A DNA stretch of 60,276 nucleotides, taken from contig CALMZV010000040.1 of assembly GCA_937870755.1 (NCBI GenBank), positions 1 through 60,276 of the forward strand, read 5' to 3'. A program made the translations under genes and the position numbers. A model generated the notes under the pieces. It did no database searches and had not been told where the DNA came from. It saw nothing but the letters and a program-made list of their open reading frames with translations. The stretch is from an uncultured Methylocystaceae bacterium. Lineage in GTDB: Bacteria; Pseudomonadota; Alphaproteobacteria; Rhizobiales; Beijerinckiaceae. This document shows, piece after piece, positions 8,943 through 18,074 of this stretch (within the stretch, counting starts at the first letter, position 1; the number at the start of each line of letters is the position of its first letter).

Positions 8943-10658
8943 TTAAGTCTCCAGCTCGCCCACGAGAAAGCCGCGCACCTCGTCGCCCGGCACGCCTCTG
9001 GCGATGAACGACCGGCCGATGCCGCGCGCCAGGATGAAGGTCAGCGCGCCGCGCTGCACCTTCTTGTCCTGATACATGGCTTCGAGAATGGCGTCGGCGT
9101 CCGCGCGCCAGCCGGCGATCTCGCGAATGCGCGTCGGCAGGCCCGCGTCTTTCAGATGCGCTTCCACGCGCGCCACGTCCTGTCCCGGGCACAGGCCGCG
9201 TTGCGCCGAAAAGCGGAACGCGCACGCCATGCCGATCGCCACGCCCTCGCCGTGCACCAGCCGCGCGCTGTCGTAGGCGCAGATGCGCTCGAACGCGTGG
9301 CCGAACGTGTGGCCGAGGTTGAGCAGCGCGCGGTCGCCCTGTTCGGTTTCGTCGCGCGCCACCACGGCCGCCTTGGCCGCGCAGGAGCGGGCGATCGCCT
9401 CGTCGCGCGCGGGCCCCCCGGCGAACACGGCCTGACGGTTCTGCTCCAGCCATTCGAAGAACGGGAAATCGTCGATCAGGCCGTATTTCACCACTTCCGC
9501 GTAGCCAGCGCGAAACTCGCGCGCCGGCAGGCTCGTCAACGCCTGCGAATCCGCCAGCACCAGCGAAGGCTGGTGGAAGGCGCCGACGAGATTCTTGCCG
9601 AGCGCCGAATTGATTCCCGTCTTGCCGCCGACCGAGGAATCGACCTGCGCCAGCAGACTGGTCGGAATTTGCACGAAGCCCACGCCGCGCCGCACGCTCG
9701 CGGCCGCGAAGCCCGCCAGATCGCCGACGACGCCGCCGCCCAGCGCGATCACGAAATCGCCGCGCTCGATCTTCGCCGCCAGAATGGCGTCGCACACGCG
9801 CGCGAATTGTTCGTAGGATTTCGAGGCCTCGCCCGCCGGCACGCTCACATGCGCGCTGCGCAGCCCGGCCGCCGCGAGACTGTCGGTCAGCGGTTTGAGA
9901 TAGAGCGGCCCGACATGCGCATCGGTGACGATGGCGCAGGCCGCGCCCGGTTTCAGCGCGGCGATCTCGCGCCCCGCGCGGCCAATGAGATCGGCGCCGA
10001 TGAGAATGTCGTAGCCGCGTGCGCCAAGCTCCACCCGCACCCTGCGCGGCGCGGCCACCAGCCGGTCGGCGAGCGCATCCACCAGCGCCTGCACCACCAC
10101 GTCGAAATGCGCGTCGTGCGATTGCACGCGCATGTCGGCGAGCGCGTAGACGGGATTGCGTTCGCACAGCAGCCGGCGCATCACGCCTTCAGGATCGTCG
10201 TTCTGCAGCAGCGGTCGCGTCGGACGCCGGCGCACGCGGCGCATCAGCAGATCGAAATCCGCGTCCAGCCAGATCGACAGGCCGTTGGCGCGGATCGCAT
10301 CGCGCGTCTTTTCGTTCATGAAGGCGCCGCCGCCGGTCGCCACCACTTTCGGCCCCTCCGCCATCAGGCGCGCCACGACGCGCCGCTCGCCGTCGCGAAA
10401 ATAGGGTTCGCCGTAGCGGGCGAAGATCTCGGACACCGTCAGCTTGTGCGCTTCCTCGATCTCGGCGTCCGCGTCCACGAACGGCAGGCCGAGCCGCGCG
10501 GCGAGCCGGCGCCCGGCCGAGGTCTTGCCGCAGCCCATCATGCCCACGAGCACGATCGAGCGGCCGGCGAGCGCGGCGACGATGGCGCGTTCGCGCGCGC
10601 CGGCGGGGGCGGGCGGCTGTGGCGGCGCGGGCGCCGCGACGTTCTGGGCTTCGGTCAT
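8943..10658 (-). CDS. aroKB: Bifunctional shikimate kinase / 3-dehydroquinate synthase (AroK-AroB fusion)
   Basis: One 571-residue frame joins two shikimate-pathway enzymes. Residues ~30-200 are shikimate kinase: Walker A GMMGCGKTS at 39-47, Asp63/Asp65, GGG at 109-111 and the lid TRPLL near 147-151. Residues ~205-571 are 3-dehydroquinate synthase: GGGVVGDLAGFAA, DSSVGGKTGIN, and metal-site motifs EVVKYGLI, LGHTFGHAFE and HGEGVAIGM. The N-terminal 30 residues are a Pro/Ala-rich tail. The two steps are not consecutive (AroB is step 2, AroK step 5). No stop or restart separates the halves. It is divergent from the small gene before xerD. Confidence 0.95.
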   Translation of the reverse strand: MTEAQNVAAPAPPQPPAPAGARERAIVAALAGRSIVLVGMMGCGKTSAGRRLAARLGLPFVDADAEIEEAHKLTVSEIFARYGEPYFRDGERRVVARLMAEGPKVVATGGGAFMNEKTRDAIRANGLSIWLDADFDLLMRRVRRRPTRPLLQNDDPEGVMRRLLCERNPVYALADMRVQSHDAHFDVVVQALVDALADRLVAAPRRVRVELGARGYDILIGADLIGRAGREIAALKPGAACAIVTDAHVGPLYLKPLTDSLAAAGLRSAHVSVPAGEASKSYEQFARVCDAILAAKIERGDFVIALGGGVVGDLAGFAAASVRRGVGFVQIPTSLLAQVDSSVGGKTGINSALGKNLVGAFHQPSLVLADSQALTSLPAREFRAGYAEVVKYGLIDDFPFFEWLEQNRQAVFAGGPARDEAIARSCAAKAAVVARDETEQGDRALLNLGHTFGHAFERICAYDSARLVHGEGVAIGMACAFRFSAQRGLCPGQDVARVEAHLKDAGLPTRIREIAGWRADADAILEAMYQDKKVQRGALTFILARGIGRSFIARGVPGDEVRGFLVGELET

Positions 10659-10757
10659 GCCGTTGCTGTAGCATGGCGCGCCGTTTGCGAAAAAGTCGGC
10701 GTTGCAACGCGCGGGCGTTGCGGCATAGTGCGGCGGCAGAGAGGATTGAATCGCGCC

Positions 10758-10907
10758 GTGCCGAGCCTTTTTCGTTTTCTGTTCGTCGTGGGCGTGCTCG
10801 GCGCCATCGTCTATGGCGGCATGTGGGCGCTCGCGACCTACGTCGAGCCCGAGCAGCGCGAAATCAGCCAGACGCTGCCGGCCAGCCGCCTCGGCGCCGG
10901 CAAATGA
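10758..10907 (+). CDS. Small single-pass membrane protein coupled to xerD
   Basis: This 49-residue protein starts with GTG and has one hydrophobic helix (about residues 4-27, FLFVVGVLGAIVYGGMWALA) followed by YVEPEQREISQTLP and a short polar tail. A similar small membrane protein precedes xerD in other Hyphomicrobiales (from memory). Its function is unknown. The stop TGA at 10905-10907 overlaps the ATG of xerD at 10904, implying translational coupling. The 99 nt to its left are shared with the divergent aroKB promoter region. Confidence 0.72.
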   Translation: MPSLFRFLFVVGVLGAIVYGGMWALATYVEPEQREISQTLPASRLGAGK

Positions 10908-11842
10908 CCCGCGCCGATCCGGTCGGCGGCTTTCTCGACATGATGGCGGCCGAACGCGGCGCCGCCGGCAATACGCTGGACGCCTACCGCCGCGATCTCG
11001 CCGACTACGCGGCCGACCTGAAACGTCTGGGGCGCACGCCGGCCGATGCGGCGACCGACGACATCCGCGCCTATCTGGCGAGCCTGGCCGCGCGGGGGTT
11101 CGAGCCCTCGTCCGCCGCCAGGCGCCTGTCGGCCATCCGGCAACTGCACAGGTTCATGGTGACGGAAGGGCTGCGCGGCGACGATCCGGCCGCCATTCTC
11201 GAAGGCCCGCGCCGGCGGGCGGCGGCCCCGAAAATCCTGTCGGTGGCGGACGTCGACCGGCTGATCGGCGCCGCCCGCGCGGCGACGACGCGCGAAGGCG
11301 CGACCGATTTCCAGCGCCTGCGCGCGCTCAGGCTCCACGCGCTGGTGGAGCTGATCTACGCCACCGGCCTGCGCGTTTCGGAACTGGTCGGCCTGCCGAA
11401 AACCGCGGCCCGCACGCGCGAACCCTTCCTCACCGTGCGCGGCAAGGGCGGGCGGGAGCGGATCGCGCCGCTGACGGAGGCCGCCCGCGCGGCGATGGCC
11501 GACTATCGCGCCGCGCTCAAGACCGTCGCGCCGGGACAGGCGGAATCGCGCTGGCTGTTTCCGGCCGAGGCCGAAAGCGGCCACCTCACCCGCCAGGCTT
11601 TCGCCCGCGACCTCAAGACGCTGGCGGCCAGCGTCGGCATCGGCGCGGCCGGGATCAGCCCGCACGTGCTGCGCCACGCCTTCGCCAGCCACCTGTTGCA
11701 GAACGGCGCCGACCTGCGCGTGGTGCAGGAGCTGCTGGGCCACGCCGACATCTCCACCACGCAGATCTACACCCATGTGCTCGACGAACGCATGCGGGCC
11801 ATGGTCCGCGACCTCCATCCGCTGGGGGACGCGGAGGCCTGA
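10904..11842 (+). CDS. xerD: Tyrosine recombinase XerD
   Basis: XerD, with XerC, resolves chromosome dimers at dif during division. The 312-residue protein has the N-terminal core-binding SAM-like domain (NTLDAYRRDL, SAIRQLHRFM) and a catalytic domain with the full set Arg157 (TGLRVSEL), Lys181 (GKGGRER), His254 and Arg257 (HVLRHAF), His280 (LGHADIST) and nucleophile Tyr289. Its chromosomal neighbours (aroKB and accA) and lack of phage genes mark it as the housekeeping recombinase rather than a mobile-element integrase. Confidence 0.94.
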   Translation: MTRADPVGGFLDMMAAERGAAGNTLDAYRRDLADYAADLKRLGRTPADAATDDIRAYLASLAARGFEPSSAARRLSAIRQLHRFMVTEGLRGDDPAAILEGPRRRAAAPKILSVADVDRLIGAARAATTREGATDFQRLRALRLHALVELIYATGLRVSELVGLPKTAARTREPFLTVRGKGGRERIAPLTEAARAAMADYRAALKTVAPGQAESRWLFPAEAESGHLTRQAFARDLKTLAASVGIGAAGISPHVLRHAFASHLLQNGADLRVVQELLGHADISTTQIYTHVLDERMRAMVRDLHPLGDAEA

Positions 11843-11966
11843 GGCGCGGCGGCCCTGTTGCGCAAGAGCGGGACGGGGAGGGGGCCGTGCGGCTTGACTT
11901 CCCCTCACCCTGCCGCCAGTTTCCGCCCGCCCGCGCGGCTCCGTCGCGCCACACCCCGAAGGGTCG

Positions 11967-12929
11967 ATGCGCTCCTATCTCGATTTCGAAAAGCCGGTCG
12001 CCGAACTCGAGGCGAAAGTCGAGGAGTTGCAGGCGCTTGCCGCGCGCGGCGGCCCTGTCTCCATCGGCGAGGAACTGACCCGGCTGGAGGTGAAGGCCGC
12101 CAGGGCGCTGGCCGATCTCTACAAGGATCTCACGCCCTGGCAAAAGACGCTGGTGGCCCGACATCCGCAGCGCCCGCATTTCGAGGACTATGTCGCGGGC
12201 CTGATCGAGGATTTCACGCCGCTCGCCGGCGACCGCAAATTCGCCGAGGACGCGGCCATCGTCGCCGGCTTCGGGCGGTTTCGCGGCCAGTCGATCTGCG
12301 TCATCGGACAGGAGAAGGGGTCGGACACCAAGTCGCGGCTGGAGCACAATTTCGGCATGGCGCGGCCGGAGGGCTATCGCAAGGCGGTGCGGCTGATGGA
12401 GCTTGCCGACCGGTTCGACATTCCCGTCCTCAGCCTGGTCGACACGGCCGGCGCCTTTCCGGGCATCGACGCGGAGGAGCGCGGCCAGGCCGAGGCCATC
12501 GCCCGTTCGACCGACGCGGCGCTCGCGCTCGGCGTGCCGAACGTGGCGGTCGTGGTGGGCGAGGGCGGTTCGGGCGGGGCGGTCGCCATCGCCAGTTGCA
12601 ACCGCGTGCTGATGCTGGAGCACGCCATTTACACGGTCGCCTCGCCCGAGGCCTCCGCCTCCATCCTGTGGCGCGATTCCGGCAAGGCGCAGGATGCGGC
12701 CACCTCGATGAAGATCACCGCCCAGGATCTGCTCAAATTCGGCATTATCGACGCCATCGTTCCCGAGCCGGTCGGCGGGGCCCATCGCGACCCGCAGGCC
12801 GCGATCGCGGGGACCGGCAATGCGATCGATCAGGCGTTCGCGCGGTTCGCCGGCATGTCGCGCGAGGACGTGCGCACGGAGCGGGCGGAGAAATTCCTGA
12901 GGATGGGGCGAAAGCCCGTTGGCGCATAG
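11967..12929 (+). CDS. accA: Acetyl-CoA carboxylase carboxyltransferase subunit alpha
   Basis: AccA pairs with AccD to move carboxyl from carboxybiotin to acetyl-CoA, giving malonyl-CoA for fatty acid synthesis. The 320-residue protein begins MRSYLDFEKPVAELEAKV and carries TPWQKTLVARHPQRP, GEGGSGGAVAIA and SPEASASILWRD, all characteristic. It lies 124 nt after xerD; that gap contains a TTGACT hexamer near 11892 but no convincing complete promoter. AccD is not in the window. Confidence 0.96.
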   Translation: MRSYLDFEKPVAELEAKVEELQALAARGGPVSIGEELTRLEVKAARALADLYKDLTPWQKTLVARHPQRPHFEDYVAGLIEDFTPLAGDRKFAEDAAIVAGFGRFRGQSICVIGQEKGSDTKSRLEHNFGMARPEGYRKAVRLMELADRFDIPVLSLVDTAGAFPGIDAEERGQAEAIARSTDAALALGVPNVAVVVGEGGSGGAVAIASCNRVLMLEHAIYTVASPEASASILWRDSGKAQDAATSMKITAQDLLKFGIIDAIVPEPVGGAHRDPQAAIAGTGNAIDQAFARFAGMSREDVRTERAEKFLRMGRKPVGA

Positions 12930-13100
12930 ATTAACAAATCGTACACCTTAACAAGATGTTGCGGGGAGGGTTCGAGTTGGATTCGCCTCGCGGTAATGTC
13001 CGTGTAAGGATAACGCGCGTAACCATGACGGGGGCGGCTCCATGCGGGGCCGGGAGGGCGGCGCGGCCGGAAGGTCGCTGAACAGGGACGCCAGATCGCG

Positions 13101-14501
13101 ATGGATTTCCGGCCAGAAATCAGAGTTTCCGCACGTCTCGCGCTCGTCGGCCTCGCCGCGGCGGGCCTTGTGGGGTGCAACGATGCGAGCCGCATGGGCA
13201 ACATGCGCGCCTGGCAACCGATTCCCGCCGAGACGGTGGCCCTCATGGAGCAGAAGGGCACGAGCAAACATGCCCCCATGCTGATCCGCGCCTACAAGAA
13301 AGAGGCCGAGCTCGAAATCTGGAAGATGAAGAGCGACGGCAGATACGCGCTTCTGAAAACCTATCCCATGTGCCGCTGGTCCGGTCAGCTCGGCCCCAAG
13401 ACGCGCGAGGGCGACCGGCAGGTGCCGGAAGGGTTCTATTCGATCACGCCCGGCCAGATGAACCCCAATTCGGCCTACTACCTGTCGTTCAACGTCGGCT
13501 ATCCCAACGCCTACGACCGCGCGCACGGCCGCACCGGCGGCGCGATCATGGTGCACGGCGCCTGTTCGTCGGCCGGCTGTTTCTCGATGACCGACGCGCA
13601 GATCGCGGAAATCTACGCCGTCGCCCGCGAGAGTTTCGGCGGCGGCCAGCGCGCGATCCAGATGCAGTCGCTGCCGTTCCGCATGACGGCGGAAAACCTC
13701 GCCAAGCACCGGCTCGATCCGAACATGCCCTTCTGGCGCGACCTGAAGAAGGGCGCCGACATTTTCGATGTCGCCAGGCAGGAGCCGGCGGTCGCGGTCT
13801 GCGGCGGACGGTATGCGTTCGGCACGGGCGGCGCGGACGGCGGCTGCGCGCCGGCGACCGACCCCGAAACCCGCACGCAGGTGGCCGAGAAGGACCGGCA
13901 GGACAACACGCGCGTCGCCCAGCTGGCGGGCGAGGGCGTGAAGGCGATCAGGCTCGTCTATTCCGACGGCGGCCAGCATCCCGAATTCGCCTCGCACGCG
14001 CACGCGGTCAGCCGGCCGGAGGCGCTCGCCGCCGCCCCGAGCGAGATCGAGTTGAAGGATCCGCGCGCGCCGAAGTCCAAGCTGGTGCAGGTGGCCGCGG
14101 CCAAGGAAGCGGCCAAGGAAGCGGCGAAAGCCGCAACGAAGGAACAGCCGTCGCCGGCAGGCGCGCTCGCTCTCGCGCCGCTCAGGCCGTCCGACCGCAC
14201 GCCTGTGGGCAATACGCCGCCCGCCAGACCCGCCGGCAAGACCGATATCGCGCGCGCCGATGCCTCGAAGCCCGCCGCCGAACAGGACGCGGTCAAGACG
14301 GATGGCTCGAAGTCCGAGCCCGCGAGAGCGGAAACGTCGGCGCTGTCCATGACCCGCTCGATGTTCAGCCGCCTGATGGGCGGCGGCGCGAAGGACGAGC
14401 CGAAGGCTGAAGCCGCGAAATCGAACGAACTCTCGCCGCCCGTGACCGAGCCGAAGGCGGCGCCCAAGCCGCGCGCGGCCGCCGGCAAGCCGCAGGTCTG
14501 A
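13101..14501 (+). CDS. Lipoprotein murein L,D-transpeptidase (YkuD/YafK type) with long Ala/Lys tail
   Basis: This 466-residue envelope enzyme has a lipoprotein signal with lipobox LVGC (Cys26) and a YkuD-type catalytic domain at about residues 55-210. The active site HGACSSAGCFS gives His152 and Cys160. Such enzymes make or cut 3-3 cross-links or attach or release proteins on peptidoglycan. Residues ~300-466 are low-complexity, rich in Ala, Lys, Pro and Glu (AAKEAAKEAAKAATKE), with no recognised domain, plausibly a periplasmic spacer. The 171 nt before it follow accA; I see no convincing promoter there. Confidence 0.9.
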   Translation: MDFRPEIRVSARLALVGLAAAGLVGCNDASRMGNMRAWQPIPAETVALMEQKGTSKHAPMLIRAYKKEAELEIWKMKSDGRYALLKTYPMCRWSGQLGPKTREGDRQVPEGFYSITPGQMNPNSAYYLSFNVGYPNAYDRAHGRTGGAIMVHGACSSAGCFSMTDAQIAEIYAVARESFGGGQRAIQMQSLPFRMTAENLAKHRLDPNMPFWRDLKKGADIFDVARQEPAVAVCGGRYAFGTGGADGGCAPATDPETRTQVAEKDRQDNTRVAQLAGEGVKAIRLVYSDGGQHPEFASHAHAVSRPEALAAAPSEIELKDPRAPKSKLVQVAAAKEAAKEAAKAATKEQPSPAGALALAPLRPSDRTPVGNTPPARPAGKTDIARADASKPAAEQDAVKTDGSKSEPARAETSALSMTRSMFSRLMGGGAKDEPKAEAAKSNELSPPVTEPKAAPKPRAAAGKPQV

Positions 14502-14525
14502 TCGCGGCGTTTTCGAGCGAAGACC

Positions 14526-15269
14526 CTAGCGCGCGCCCGACACGTCGAGGAGCGCGCCCGAAACGTAGGACGCCTTGGCGCTCAGCAGCCAGACGATGGC
14601 CTCGGCGGTTTCCTCCGCCGTGCCGGCGCGGCCGAACGAAATCGTCTTGCCCATGTCGCTTGCGCGATCGGCCCAGCCGACGTTGGCGTGAAATTCGGTG
14701 TCGATCAGGCCCGGCCGCACGGCGTTCACGCGCACGCCTTCGCTTGCAAGCTCGCGCGCGAGGCCGATGGTGAGCGTATCGATCGCGCCCTTGGTGGCGG
14801 CGTAGTCCACGAATTCGTTCGGCGATCCCAGGCGCGATGCGACCGACGACACGTTCACGATGGCGCCGCCCGCGCCGCCGCGCGACCGGCTCATGCGCCG
14901 CGCCGCTTCGCGCGCGCCGATGAGCGCGCCGTAGACGTTCACGCGCACGAGGTGTTCGAGATCGGCGGCGGTCTTGTCGGCGAGCGGGGAAAGTTTCGTG
15001 CCGATGCCGGCGTTGTTCACGAACCCGTCGATGGCGCCGAACGCGCGCTCGGCCTCGTCGAACGCGCGCACGGTCTCGTCCTCGCGCGTGGCGTCCGCGC
15101 GGATCGCCCGCGCCCGCCCGCCCGCGGCCTCGACCCGGCGCGCGGTTTCCTGCGCCGCCGCGGCGTTCCCCAGATAGGTAAAGGACACACACGCCCCACG
15201 CTGAGCGCAAAGAACCGCGACCGCGCGACCGATGCCGCGCGACCCGCCGGTGACGAGAACGTGTTTCAT
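14526..15269 (-). CDS. SDR family oxidoreductase
   Basis: This 247-residue short-chain dehydrogenase has the NAD(P)-binding TGGSRGIGRA at residues 7-16, NNAGIG, and the catalytic triad pattern Ser (NVSSVAS) with Tyr-x3-Lys in DYAATKGA. It resembles glucose-1-dehydrogenase/YgfF-like members. The substrate is unknown. Its ATG overlaps the TGA of hemD by 4 nt, so it is the third gene of a hemC-hemD-SDR transcription unit, although no role in haem synthesis is known for it. Confidence 0.92.
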   Translation of the reverse strand: MKHVLVTGGSRGIGRAVAVLCAQRGACVSFTYLGNAAAAQETARRVEAAGGRARAIRADATREDETVRAFDEAERAFGAIDGFVNNAGIGTKLSPLADKTAADLEHLVRVNVYGALIGAREAARRMSRSRGGAGGAIVNVSSVASRLGSPNEFVDYAATKGAIDTLTIGLARELASEGVRVNAVRPGLIDTEFHANVGWADRASDMGKTISFGRAGTAEETAEAIVWLLSAKASYVSGALLDVSGAR

Positions 15270-15955
15270 GTCGATTGCTCCAATGCGGCGAGCATCGCTT
15301 CCTCTTTCGGCGCCTCCGCCACGATGACGGTCAGGCCGCGCGCGCGCAACGGCGCCGCGGCGTCCTGCGAAATGGCGACGTGTCGCAAGCGCAGCGCCGC
15401 CGCGCGCAAATCGTGCGCGTCCACCAGCGCGCAGAAAATCTCCGCGCTGCGCGGCGAATAGTGCAGCGCCGCCGACAGCGCGCCGGCGGCAAGCGCATCG
15501 CGCGCCTCGTGCGACAGCGCGCGCGCCGGCTCCGCATCGTAGGTTTCGACGGTCGACACGCTGTGGCCCGCGCGCGCCAGCGCCTGTTCCAGATCGGCCT
15601 TGCGCGCGCGCCCGGCGAAATAGACGAACCGCGACGCGCGCATGCGCGCCAGATGTTCGGCCAGTCGCGCGGCGTCCTCGGCGACGAAGGCGACATCGAA
15701 ACCCGCCGCGCGCGCCGCCTGGGCCGTGCGCGCGCCCACCGCGTGAAGCGGCAGGCGGGTGAGGCTTTCGTGCGCGCGGCTTGCGAACGCATGCGCGCTG
15801 GTGGCGAGCGCGGCGTCGAAATCGCCGTGCGGCGCGCGCGCGTCCAGGGCGCGCACGGAAAGGATCGGCGACAGGATGGATGTATGGCCCCGTTGCTGGA
15901 GAAGCGCCGCGCTGCGCCGCGCGTCGTCCTCAGCGCGGGTGACAAGAACGATCAC
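15266..15955 (-). CDS. hemD: Uroporphyrinogen-III synthase
   Basis: HemD closes hydroxymethylbilane to uroporphyrinogen III with inversion of ring D. The 229-residue sequence is divergent, as usual for the family, but begins VLVTRAEDDARRSAALLQQRGH and keeps HAVGARTAQAARAAGF and the late TVETYDAEPA and SPRSAEIF segments. It starts with GTG and overlaps the hemC stop by 4 nt, which supports the assignment; it likewise overlaps the downstream SDR gene. Confidence 0.86.
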   Translation of the reverse strand: MIVLVTRAEDDARRSAALLQQRGHTSILSPILSVRALDARAPHGDFDAALATSAHAFASRAHESLTRLPLHAVGARTAQAARAAGFDVAFVAEDAARLAEHLARMRASRFVYFAGRARKADLEQALARAGHSVSTVETYDAEPARALSHEARDALAAGALSAALHYSPRSAEIFCALVDAHDLRAAALRLRHVAISQDAAAPLRARGLTVIVAEAPKEEAMLAALEQST

Positions 15956-16881
15956 GAATGCGCGGCGAGCACGCCGGCCGGCAGGCGTGCGAGAATGTCG
16001 TGCGCGACCTTCATGCCGAGTTCGGCGGCATCGGCCTGCGGTCCGCGCGCCTGCGCCTCGAACGATTCCGAACCGTCCGTGCGCAGCACCATGCCGCGCA
16101 TGAACAGCGCGTCGCCTTCGAGCCGCGCATGGCCGGCGATGGGCGTGCGGCAGGAACCGTCGAGCACGCGCAGGAACGCGCGTTCGGCGGCCAGCGCCAC
16201 GCCTGTCGGCCGATCGAGAACGCCCTCGAGCGCGGCGGCCGTTTTCGCATCGTCCGCGCGCGCGACGATGGCGATGGCGCCCTGTCCGACGGCCGGCAGG
16301 AATTCGTCCGTCTCCAGAATGGCGGTGGCGCGGTCGGCGAGGCCGAGGCGCCGCAGGCCGGCGAGCGCGAGCAGCGTGGCGTCGATTTCGCCGGAGCCCG
16401 CCTTGTCCAGCCGTCGCTGCACGTTGCCGCGCAGAAGTTCGGTCGAAACGTCGGGCCGCAGCCGCTTGACCTGGGCCGCACGGCGCAGCGAGGCCGTGCC
16501 GACCCGCGCGCCCTGCGGCAGGCCGGCGATGGTGGCGGCTTTCGCGGAAATCAACACATCGCGCACATCCTCGCGCGGCAGAAAGCCCGCAAGGCGCAGC
16601 CCGTCCGGCAGCACGGTCGGCAGATCCTTGCCGGAATGGACCGCGACGTCGATGCGGCCTTCGAGCTGGGCGGCGTCGATCTCTTTCGTGAACAGGCCCT
16701 TTCCGCCGGCCTCCGCCAGCGGCCGGTCGACGATCGAATCGCCGGTGGTCTTGATGATCACGATCTCGAAGGCCTGCGCGGGCGCGCCGAGCGCGGCCGC
16801 CAGCCGGCGCTGCGTTTCGTGCGCCTGCGCCAGCGCCAGCGGGCTTCCGCGCGTGCCGATGCGCAACAGGATTTCAGGCAT
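15952..16881 (-). CDS. hemC: Hydroxymethylbilane synthase (porphobilinogen deaminase)
   Basis: HemC polymerises four porphobilinogen units to hydroxymethylbilane. The 309-residue protein has the catalytic Asp86 in HSGKDLPT, GTASLRRAAQ, RGNVQRRLDK and the dipyrromethane cofactor cysteine Cys244 in GSCRTPIAGH. The start at 16881 (MPEILLRIGTRGSPLALAQ) matches the family; an upstream in-frame start would add 18 unlike residues. It leads a leftward unit hemC-hemD-SDR and is divergent from tsaD. Confidence 0.96.
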   Translation of the reverse strand: MPEILLRIGTRGSPLALAQAHETQRRLAAALGAPAQAFEIVIIKTTGDSIVDRPLAEAGGKGLFTKEIDAAQLEGRIDVAVHSGKDLPTVLPDGLRLAGFLPREDVRDVLISAKAATIAGLPQGARVGTASLRRAAQVKRLRPDVSTELLRGNVQRRLDKAGSGEIDATLLALAGLRRLGLADRATAILETDEFLPAVGQGAIAIVARADDAKTAAALEGVLDRPTGVALAAERAFLRVLDGSCRTPIAGHARLEGDALFMRGMVLRTDGSESFEAQARGPQADAAELGMKVAHDILARLPAGVLAAHS

Positions 16882-17012
16882 TTGTCCGTCCGTTCGCCGG
16901 GGCAAGCGACAGCGCGACTGGGGTTTGACGCGCATTCTTCGCGCGAACCGGTATCCACTTCGCTCGAAAACGCTCTATAGGTTGCGCCTTGCCTCTACAA
17001 GGGCCGAGTCTG

Positions 17013-18071
17013 ATGCTGGTTCTGGGAATCGAGACCACTTGCGACGAAACGTCGGCCTCCGTAGTGCGACGGCTGGCGCACGGCGGCGGCGAGATTCTGT
17101 CGAATGAGGTCATGAGCCAGATCGCCCGCCACGCGGCCTATGGCGGCGTGGTGCCGGAAATCGCCGCTCGCGCCCATATCGACTATCTCGACCCGCTCAT
17201 GCGCCGCGCGCTGAAGGCCGCCGGCGTCACGCCGCGCCAGCTCGACGGCGTGGCGGCCGCGGCCGGGCCCGGCCTCATCGGCGGGGTGATGGTGGGCCTT
17301 GCGGCCGGCAAGGCGCTCGCATGGGCGCTCGACAAGCCGTTCGTCGCCGTCAACCATCTGGAGGCCCATGCGCTCACCGCGCGCATGACCGACAATCTGC
17401 CGTTTCCCTACATCGTGCTGCTCGTCTCGGGCGGCCACACCCAGCTTCTGGAAGCGCGCGAGGTCGGCCAATATCGCCGGCTCGGCTCCACCATCGACGA
17501 CGCCATGGGGGAGGCCTTCGACAAGGTAGGCAAGATGCTCGGCCTGCCCTTTCCGGGCGGGCCGCACGTGGAGAAGGCGGCGCTGGACGGCGATTCGACG
17601 CGCTTTTCCCTGCCGCGCCCGATGGTCGGGCGGCTCAACGCCGATTTTTCGCTGTCGGGCCTGAAGACGGCCGTGCGCAACGAGATCGCGCGCCGGCCGG
17701 AGATGTCGGCGACCGACGTCGCGGACATGGCGGCCTCGTTTCAGGCGGCGGTGGTCGACGTGGTCGTCGACCGCGTTCGCGCGGCCCTGCGCATCGCGCG
17801 CCAGAACGGTTCGGCGCCTGCGGCCATGGTGGCGGCCGGCGGCGTATCCGCCAACAACGCCGTGCGCCGCGCGCTGCAACGGTTGTGCACGGAAACCGGG
17901 CTGCGTCTGGTGCTGCCGCCGCCCGAACTGTGCGCGGACAACGGCGCGATGATCGCGTGGGCGGGCATCGAGCGCATCGAGCGCGGCATGGTGGACGATC
18001 TGGACGTGAAGGCGCGCGCGCGCTGGCCGCTCGATGCGCAGGCCTCCGCGCGCCACCACGGCAAGGCGTAG
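17013..18071 (+). CDS. tsaD: tRNA N6-adenosine threonylcarbamoyltransferase
   Basis: TsaD, with TsaB and TsaE, transfers threonylcarbamoyl to A37 of ANN-decoding tRNAs (t6A). The 352-residue protein has [14 protein letters not shown] at the N-terminus, the metal-site [20 protein letters not shown], and the late [11 protein letters not shown] and [18 protein letters not shown] at 17013 places GIETTCDE at the usual position. It is divergent from hemC, a pairing common in rhizobial genomes, and is followed after 3 nt by an HKD-motif gene. Confidence 0.96.
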   Translation: MLVLGIETTCDETSASVVRRLAHGGGEILSNEVMSQIARHAAYGGVVPEIAARAHIDYLDPLMRRALKAAGVTPRQLDGVAAAAGPGLIGGVMVGLAAGKALAWALDKPFVAVNHLEAHALTARMTDNLPFPYIVLLVSGGHTQLLEAREVGQYRRLGSTIDDAMGEAFDKVGKMLGLPFPGGPHVEKAALDGDSTRFSLPRPMVGRLNADFSLSGLKTAVRNEIARRPEMSATDVADMAASFQAAVVDVVVDRVRAALRIARQNGSAPAAMVAAGGVSANNAVRRALQRLCTETGLRLVLPPPELCADNGAMIAWAGIERIERGMVDDLDVKARARWPLDAQASARHHGKA

Positions 18072-18074
18072 GCG

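Noticed and set aside
7725-10907. A 1060-residue plus-strand frame opposite the CNNM and aroKB genes
   Set aside because: Shadow of certain minus-strand genes; only its last 49 residues, from GTG at 10758, are accepted as a small gene.
10904-11842. Integrase of a mobile element
   Set aside because: The protein has XerD length and residues, sits among housekeeping genes with translational coupling to a conserved-type small gene, and no attachment repeats or phage genes flank it.
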